Position numbers and translations under genes: made by a program. Shown here piece after piece: positions 29,357 through 33,984 of a stretch of DNA of 33,984 nt (position 1 is the stretch's first letter; each line of letters opens with the position of its first letter). The stretch spans positions 1 to 33,984 of the forward strand of contig NZ_JAPYPS010000041.1 of NCBI RefSeq assembly GCF_029937575.1, written 5' to 3'. The DNA comes from Nocardioides sp. (GTDB taxonomy: Bacteria > Actinomycetota > Actinomycetes > Propionibacteriales > Nocardioidaceae). The notes below the pieces were generated by a model. It was given only the letters and a program-made list of their open reading frames with translations, was not told the origin of the DNA and did no database searches.

Positions 29357-29883
29357 GGGTGCTCCTCCAACAGGCTCGAGGCCCGCAGCGCCTTCAGCGC
29401 GCGGGCGGTCTGGCTCTTCACGGTGCCGACGGAGATGCCCAGGGTCTCCGCGGTCGCAGCCTCGGTCAGGTCGTCGTAGAACCGCAGCACCACGACGGCC
29501 CGCTGGCCGCGAGGCAGGGTGGCGAGCGCGGCCAGGACGTCGTGACGCAGGTCGGTCAGCGCGCGGTCGGCGCCCACCGAGGCGCCATCGGGCAGGACCT
29601 CGGTCGGCACCTCGCCGGTCCACCGTCGTCGCCACCAGTCGGTGTACGTCGTGACCAGCACGCGCCGTACGTAGCCGTCCACCGCGCCGTCCCGGGCGAT
29701 CTGGTCCCAACGACGCCAGCAGGTGACCAGCGCGGCCTGGACCAGGTCCTCGGCGCGGTGGGAGTCGCCGGTGAGCAGCCAGGCGCTGCGCCACAGCGCT
29801 GCGCCCCGCGCGGCGACGTACTCCTCGAACGTGGGCGCGGCGGATCCACGCTCCACGTCGCTCACCGTCACAGCGTCAACCAT
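29353..29883 (-). CDS. SigE-family RNA polymerase sigma-70 factor
   Basis: A 176-residue extracytoplasmic-function-type sigma factor of the actinobacterial SigE family. Region 2 covers about residues 20-90 (AWLLTGDSHRAEDLVQAALV, then YVRRVLVTTYTDWWRRRW). Region 4 covers about 115-168 (LPRGQRAVVVLRFYDDLTEA, then LGISVGTVKSQTARALKAL). The start is an ATG at 29883. A GTG eight codons downstream, before VERGSAAP, is an alternative, since the family motif begins around residue 18. The stop overlaps the start of the membrane protein gene by four bases, the standard sigma/anti-sigma arrangement. I could not find a convincing autoregulatory ECF-type promoter upstream. Confidence 0.92.
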   Translation of the reverse strand: MVDAVTVSDVERGSAAPTFEEYVAARGAALWRSAWLLTGDSHRAEDLVQAALVTCWRRWDQIARDGAVDGYVRRVLVTTYTDWWRRRWTGEVPTEVLPDGASVGADRALTDLRHDVLAALATLPRGQRAVVVLRFYDDLTEAATAETLGISVGTVKSQTARALKALRASSLLEEHP

Positions 29884-30022
29884 CGGCCTCGTCCATCAGG
29901 GCATCCCGCGGGCGTCCCGCAGGCATCTCACCGGGACAACGAGTTGGCCGAACCCGATGGTTGTCACGTCCATCCGAACTACTGTGAGGCACCTCGGGTC
30001 CGGCAGCGGGAAAGGAGCTGGG

Positions 30023-31510
30023 GTGACGAGCGAGGCGATGGACGTCGAGCGCATGTGGCAGCTCACGGCTGAGCACTCACCGGTCGGGATGACGTTGGTG
30101 AGCCCCGACGGACTGGTCCTGACAGCCAACCGTGCGCTGTGCGCGATGCTGCGCTGCGACGAGACCGACCTGCGCGGTCGGTCCTACGCGCTCCTCACCC
30201 ACGAGAGCGACCGTGCCCGCCACGTCGCGCTGTTCGACGAGACGATCGCCGGGACCCGCGCGAGCTACCGGTTGACGAAGCGGTGCGTGCGACGTGACGG
30301 GACCACCCTGTGGGGCGACCTGTCGGCGGCGCTGCTGCGCACCGACTCGGGGGAGCCGCGCTACGTGATCGGCCAGCTCCTGGACGTCACTCGTCAGCGG
30401 GACCACGAGGACGAGCTCGCCGAGGCACTGGAGCAGATCCTCCGTCAGCGTCGCACGGCGCAGGCGATCCTGGACACGGTCGGCGTGGGGCTGTTGCTGA
30501 TCGATCGGGACGGCCGCTTCGAGGAGTCCAACAAGCGCCACGCCAACCTGTTGAAGCTCGCCTACCCCGAGGGCCACCTCGGAGTCTCCGGGCAGCTGGG
30601 AGCCGTGTTCGCAGCCGACGCGAGCACCGCACTGCGGTCAGAGGAGATGCCGACCTCGCGCGCGGCTCGAGGAGACGAGTTCGACGACTACCGGATCTGG
30701 GTCGGCGCCGACCCGCTGGAGCAACGTGCACTCTCGGTCTCCGCGCGCTCGATGCGTGACAGCGAAGGGGGATTCGACGGCGCCGCCATGGCCTACAGCG
30801 ACATCACCGACCTGATGCGCGCGATCCGGACCCGCGATGCCTTCCTCGCCTCGGTCTCCCATGAACTGCGCACCCCACTGGCTTCGGTGATCGGTTATCT
30901 CGAGCTGCTGGTCGACCACGAGGACCTGAGCGCTGGGGCGGCCCGTCAGGTCGAGGCGATCCAGCGCAACGCCGGACGGTTGCGTGGCCTCGTCTCCGAC
31001 CTGCTCGACTCCGCCCAGCACCGCGCCGGGCCGGTCCTGCTGTCGCGCACCCCGATTGACCTGAGCGAGCTGGTCAACGAGGCGCTCCTGGCGGCGCTGC
31101 CGTCCGCCCGCCAGGCAGGGGTGAGCCTCGACGGCACGATCGAGAACTCGTTGCGCGCCGACGTGGATCCCGGTCGGGTACGCCAGGTCGTCGACAACCT
31201 GGTCTCCAACGCGGTCAAGTACACCGACACGGGAGGCACGGTGGCGGTGCGCCTGCGCCTAGCCGCTGGGGCCGGGGTGATCGAGGTGAGCGACACCGGC
31301 ATCGGCATGGACGAATCGGACCTGGAGGAGCTGTTCACACCGTTCTTCAGGACCGAGGCGGCCCGGGAGCGCCACACTCCGGGCGTGGGTCTCGGCCTCG
31401 GCATCTGCGAGGCCATCGTCGTCGCCCACGGTGGGGGGATCGAGGTGGCCAGCGTCGTGGACGGCGGTACGACGTTCACCGTCACGCTGCCGCTGAGCGA
31501 CGACGCCTGA
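30023..31510 (+). CDS. Soluble PAS-PAS histidine kinase (orphan)
   Basis: A 495-residue sensor kinase without membrane segments, so it probably senses a cytoplasmic signal. Domains are PAS 1 (about 10-125, TAEHSPVGMTLVSPDG), PAS 2 (about 145-265, ILDTVGVGLLLIDRDG), HisKA with phosphoacceptor His280 in SVSHELRTPL, and HATPase with the N box DNLVSNAVKY near 391, DTGIGM and GVGLGLGI. The GTG at 30023 has AAAGGAG five bases upstream; the frame continues further upstream without domains. No response regulator gene is adjacent: its neighbours are the divergent sigma factor and mutA. Partner, signal and target are unknown. Confidence 0.92.
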   Translation: MTSEAMDVERMWQLTAEHSPVGMTLVSPDGLVLTANRALCAMLRCDETDLRGRSYALLTHESDRARHVALFDETIAGTRASYRLTKRCVRRDGTTLWGDLSAALLRTDSGEPRYVIGQLLDVTRQRDHEDELAEALEQILRQRRTAQAILDTVGVGLLLIDRDGRFEESNKRHANLLKLAYPEGHLGVSGQLGAVFAADASTALRSEEMPTSRAARGDEFDDYRIWVGADPLEQRALSVSARSMRDSEGGFDGAAMAYSDITDLMRAIRTRDAFLASVSHELRTPLASVIGYLELLVDHEDLSAGAARQVEAIQRNAGRLRGLVSDLLDSAQHRAGPVLLSRTPIDLSELVNEALLAALPSARQAGVSLDGTIENSLRADVDPGRVRQVVDNLVSNAVKYTDTGGTVAVRLRLAAGAGVIEVSDTGIGMDESDLEELFTPFFRTEAARERHTPGVGLGLGICEAIVVAHGGGIEVASVVDGGTTFTVTLPLSDDA

Positions 31511-31567
31511 CGCGTGTGGGTTGTTTCATAAAAGTCACACTCTGTGGTCGCGGTCTCACGAGCCTTC

Positions 31568-31573
31568 TAAGGT
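31568..31573 (+). promoter_or_regulatory. Candidate -10 of mutAB (leaderless)
   Basis: TAAGGT ends seven bases before the mutA ATG at 31581. AAGGTG within it could instead serve as a ribosome binding site, so the two readings are not separable by eye. The spacer 31511-31567 has a short AT-rich patch but no clear -35. Confidence 0.35.
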
Positions 31574-31580
31574 GCCCACC

Positions 31581-33332
31581 ATGACGTCACAGGACACCTC
31601 TGCCGAGGGTGGGCCAGTCGAGGGCGGGTTGGACGAGCCCACCGACCTCGAGCCGGACCAGGGAGCGCTCGACCTCGCGCAGCCCGAGGACACCCACACC
31701 CGCGCGGACTGGGAGAAGGCGACCGCGGCCGTGCTGCGCAAGGCCCGCCGGATGACGGACGAGGACGACGACGCGCTCGTCTGGGACAAGCTGACCCGGA
31801 CCACGCTCGACTCGATCGCGCTCCCGCCGCTCGGCACCCCCGACATGCTGGAGGGGCTCACCACCTCCGGTCGCCCGACCCGCGAGGGCGACTGGGACAT
31901 CCGCGCGCACCTCGGCGTCGCGTCCGGAGCCGAGAAGAAGGTCAACGAGGAGCTGCTCGTCGACCTCAACGGGGGAGTGTCCTCGCTGTGGCTGACGGCC
32001 GGGGCCGACACCGACTTCGCCCTCCTGCTCGACGGGGTCTTCCTCGACCTCGCCCCCGTCGTGCTGGACGCGACGGCGGACCCGGCCGCGACCGCCCAGG
32101 CGTTCGTGGCCCATGCCGGCGGCGTCGAGCTGCACGCCGGCACCAACCTCGGCGTCCCCGCTGCCGAGGCGACCGCGGAGCTGGCCGAGCTCGCCCGTGC
32201 ACGCGGGATCCTCGCCTTCGTCGTCGACGCCACCGCCGTGCACGACCGCGGCGCCTCCGACGCCCAGGAGCTCGGCTGGTCGATGGCGAGTGCAGCCGGC
32301 TACCTGCGCACCCTCACCGACGCCGGCCTCTCGGTGGCCGAGGCAGCCGGGCTGGTGGAGTTCCGCTACGCCGTCACCGACGAGCAGTTCACCGGCATCG
32401 CCAAGCTTCGTGCCGCGCGTCGCCTGTGGGCGCGGGTGCTGGAGCTGTCGGGCGCCGACGAGGCCCCCGAGATGCGGCTGCACGCGGTGACCAGCAAGCC
32501 GATGATGAGCCGCTACGACCCCTACGTGAACATGCTGCGCACCACCGTGGCCGCCTTCGCCGCCGGCGTCGGCGGCGCCGACGCCGTCACGGTGCTGCCC
32601 TTCGACAGCCCCCTCGGCACACCCGAGACGCTGGGTCGCCGGATCGCGCGCAACACCTCGGCGCTCCTCGTCTCGGAGTCGCACGTCGCCAAGGTCGCCG
32701 ACCCGGCGGGTGGCTCGTACGCGGTGGAGAAGCTCACCGACGACCTCGCCATCGCGGCCTGGGCCGCCTTCGGCGAGATCGAGGACGGCGCCGACCTGGA
32801 CGCCGCCATCGCCGACGTGGTCGCTGCGCGCGATCAGCAGGTCGCCACCCGCAAGCGCCCGATCACCGGACTCACCGAGTTCCCCAACCTCGCCGAGGAG
32901 CTGCCCGAGCGGACACCCGACGGCGCGTTCGACGGCGTCCGTTCCTACGGTGCTGCCTTCGAGGAGATGCGCGACAGCCCGCCCGAGGGCCACGTCTTCC
33001 TGGCCACGCTGGGCACGATCGCCTCCCACACGGCACGGGCCACCTTCGCCAGCAACCTGTTCGCAGCCGGTGGAATCGCGGTCGACGTGGCCGGGGCGAC
33101 CGACTCCGTCGAGGCACTGCTGGCGGCGTACGACGGGCAGGCGGTTGTCTGCCTGGCCGGCGCCGACCCGACGTACGCCGAGTGGGGCGAGGCCGCGGCG
33201 ACGGCGTTGCGTGAGGCGGGCGCGAGTCGCGTCATCATCGCCGGCAAGCCCGCCGACCACACCGACGACGCGTGCGCCATGGGTGTGGACGCGTTGGCGT
33301 TCCTGACCCGGACCAGAGAGGCACTGACCTGA
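31581..33332 (+). CDS. mutA: Methylmalonyl-CoA mutase small subunit
   Basis: Non-catalytic small subunit of the heterodimeric methylmalonyl-CoA mutase, 583 residues. The barrel domain is recognisable (for example [20 protein letters not shown] and [17 protein letters not shown]). The C-terminal domain has the cobalamin-domain fold ([20 protein letters not shown]) but lacks the DxHxxG motif with the cobalt-binding His, as is normal for this subunit. It pairs with MutB to interconvert methylmalonyl-CoA and succinyl-CoA, feeding propionate, odd-chain and branched-chain carbon into the TCA cycle. The N-terminal 35 residues are acidic and poorly conserved. The stop overlaps the mutB start (TGATG), so translation is coupled. 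Confidence 0.94.
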   Translation: MTSQDTSAEGGPVEGGLDEPTDLEPDQGALDLAQPEDTHTRADWEKATAAVLRKARRMTDEDDDALVWDKLTRTTLDSIALPPLGTPDMLEGLTTSGRPTREGDWDIRAHLGVASGAEKKVNEELLVDLNGGVSSLWLTAGADTDFALLLDGVFLDLAPVVLDATADPAATAQAFVAHAGGVELHAGTNLGVPAAEATAELAELARARGILAFVVDATAVHDRGASDAQELGWSMASAAGYLRTLTDAGLSVAEAAGLVEFRYAVTDEQFTGIAKLRAARRLWARVLELSGADEAPEMRLHAVTSKPMMSRYDPYVNMLRTTVAAFAAGVGGADAVTVLPFDSPLGTPETLGRRIARNTSALLVSESHVAKVADPAGGSYAVEKLTDDLAIAAWAAFGEIEDGADLDAAIADVVAARDQQVATRKRPITGLTEFPNLAEELPERTPDGAFDGVRSYGAAFEEMRDSPPEGHVFLATLGTIASHTARATFASNLFAAGGIAVDVAGATDSVEALLAAYDGQAVVCLAGADPTYAEWGEAAATALREAGASRVIIAGKPADHTDDACAMGVDALAFLTRTREALT

Positions 33333-33984
33333 TGAGCGTTCCGAAGAGCTTCTCCGGCCTCGACCTGGGCGGCGCCTCCGCCGCCACCGGATCGACTCCC
33401 GACAGTGAGCCGTGGGCCAGCCCCGAGGGCATCGGCATCCTGCCGATCTACGGCCCCGAGCACCTCGAGGGCCTCGACGCCCTCGACACCTGGCCGGGCC
33501 TGAGCCCGTTCCTGCGCGGGCCCTACCCGACGATGTACACCACGCAGCCGTGGACGGTGCGTCAGTACGCCGGGTTCTCGACCGCCGAGGAGTCCAACGC
33601 CTTCTACCGGCGCAACCTGGCGGCCGGCCAGAAGGGCCTGTCCGTCGCCTTCGACCTGGCCACCCACCGCGGTTACGACTCCGACCACCCGCGCGTGCGC
33701 GGCGACGTCGGCATGGCCGGCGTGGCCATCGACTCGATCTACGACACCCGCACCCTCTTCGACGGCATCCCGCTCGACGAGATGTCGGTGTCGATGACGA
33801 TGAACGGCGCGGTCCTGCCGGTGCTCGCCCTCTACATCGCCGCGGCCGAGGAGCAGGGGGTGAAGCCGGAGCAGCTCGCGGGGACCATCCAGAACGACAT
33901 CCTCAAGGAGTTCATGGTCCGCAACACCTACATCTACCCGCCGGCGCCGTCGATGCGGATCATCTCCGACATCTTCAGCTACAC
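33332..33984 (+). CDS. mutB: Methylmalonyl-CoA mutase large subunit (5' part, cut by window end)
   Basis: Catalytic, adenosylcobalamin-dependent subunit; only the first 217 codons are in the window. The recognisable barrel segments are [20 protein letters not shown], which includes the conserved active-site Tyr region, [20 protein letters not shown], the [13 protein letters not shown] loop and [20 protein letters not shown], all close to the consensus. The cobalamin-binding C-terminal domain lies beyond the window. The ATG overlaps the mutA stop by one base (TGATG). The frame is intact to the last base, so there is no sign of a break. Confidence 0.95.
   Translation, partial: MSVPKSFSGLDLGGASAATGSTPDSEPWASPEGIGILPIYGPEHLEGLDALDTWPGLSPFLRGPYPTMYTTQPWTVRQYAGFSTAEESNAFYRRNLAAGQKGLSVAFDLATHRGYDSDHPRVRGDVGMAGVAIDSIYDTRTLFDGIPLDEMSVSMTMNGAVLPVLALYIAAAEEQGVKPEQLAGTIQNDILKEFMVRNTYIYPPAPSMRIISDIFSY

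Noticed and set aside
31511..31580. Cobalamin riboswitch upstream of mutAB
   Set aside because: The spacer is only 70 bases and shows no B12-box sequence or the necessary helices.
33332..33984. mutB as a truncated pseudogene
   Set aside because: The frame is intact to the last base; the cut is the window edge.

Overview
The window (about 34 kb) reads as chromosomal DNA of a high-GC actinobacterium, most likely a Nocardioides-like member of the Propionibacteriales. This rests on the strong GC3 bias, a monomeric NADP-isocitrate dehydrogenase, a mycothiol-dependent enzyme of the maleylpyruvate isomerase family, an SCO4848-type membrane protein, a SigE-family sigma factor, and many starts that look leaderless (an A/T-type -10 hexamer 6-8 nt before the start codon). 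The genus is an inference. No tRNA, rRNA, CRISPR array, transposase or complete mobile element was seen. No gap between genes exceeds 300 bases.

Layout. 1-120 is an AT-rich edge (about 38% GC) with no recognisable gene, and the following stretch to 246 is GC-rich and empty. 247-4732 holds mdh (minus), an aquaporin-like channel with a Q/G/Y-rich tail (minus) and icd (plus, behind a perfect 14-bp palindrome). 4776-8339 is a single-chain two-half ABC exporter. 8389-9458 has a strong inverted repeat followed by a solitary AbiEi-antitoxin/Vsr-like fusion gene. 9513-14394 carries an SRPBCC protein, a TetR regulator divergent from a cytochrome P450 plus MFS exporter, and a tandem GNAT acetyltransferase. 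14474-17573 has an NhaC-type antiporter, an unrecognised membrane protein and a mycothiol-dependent enzyme. 17612-20489 is a forward run: trpS, a 2H phosphoesterase, a YihY/BrkB protein and a small SCO4848-like membrane protein. 20476-22085 is an isochorismatase-like hydrolase and a YafY/WYL regulator sharing one symmetric -10 element. 22069-25671 is the succinate dehydrogenase operon sdhCAB (minus). 25790-27402 has a GT4 glycosyltransferase and a small membrane protein. 27434-29883 is a SigE-family sigma factor overlapping a putative transmembrane anti-sigma/sensor protein. 30023-31510 is an orphan soluble PAS histidine kinase. 31581-33984 is mutA and the start of mutB, cut by the window end.

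Functionally the backbone is central carbon metabolism: malate, isocitrate and succinate dehydrogenases of the TCA cycle, and methylmalonyl-CoA mutase, which delivers propionate carbon to the cycle as succinyl-CoA. Between them lie accessory modules for efflux, oxidation and signalling.

The most unusual items are: (i) the putative anti-sigma protein, whose extracellular part is a clear tandem duplication of a domain with eight cysteines, all eight conserved in matching order; (ii) a symmetric TACGCTA element placed to fire two divergent leaderless transcripts, one beginning with an 11-codon micro-ORF that overlaps the WYL regulator start; (iii) the lone AbiEi/Vsr-like gene behind a 16-bp inverted repeat; and (iv) an aquaporin homologue lacking the selectivity-filter arginine and carrying a prion-like tail.
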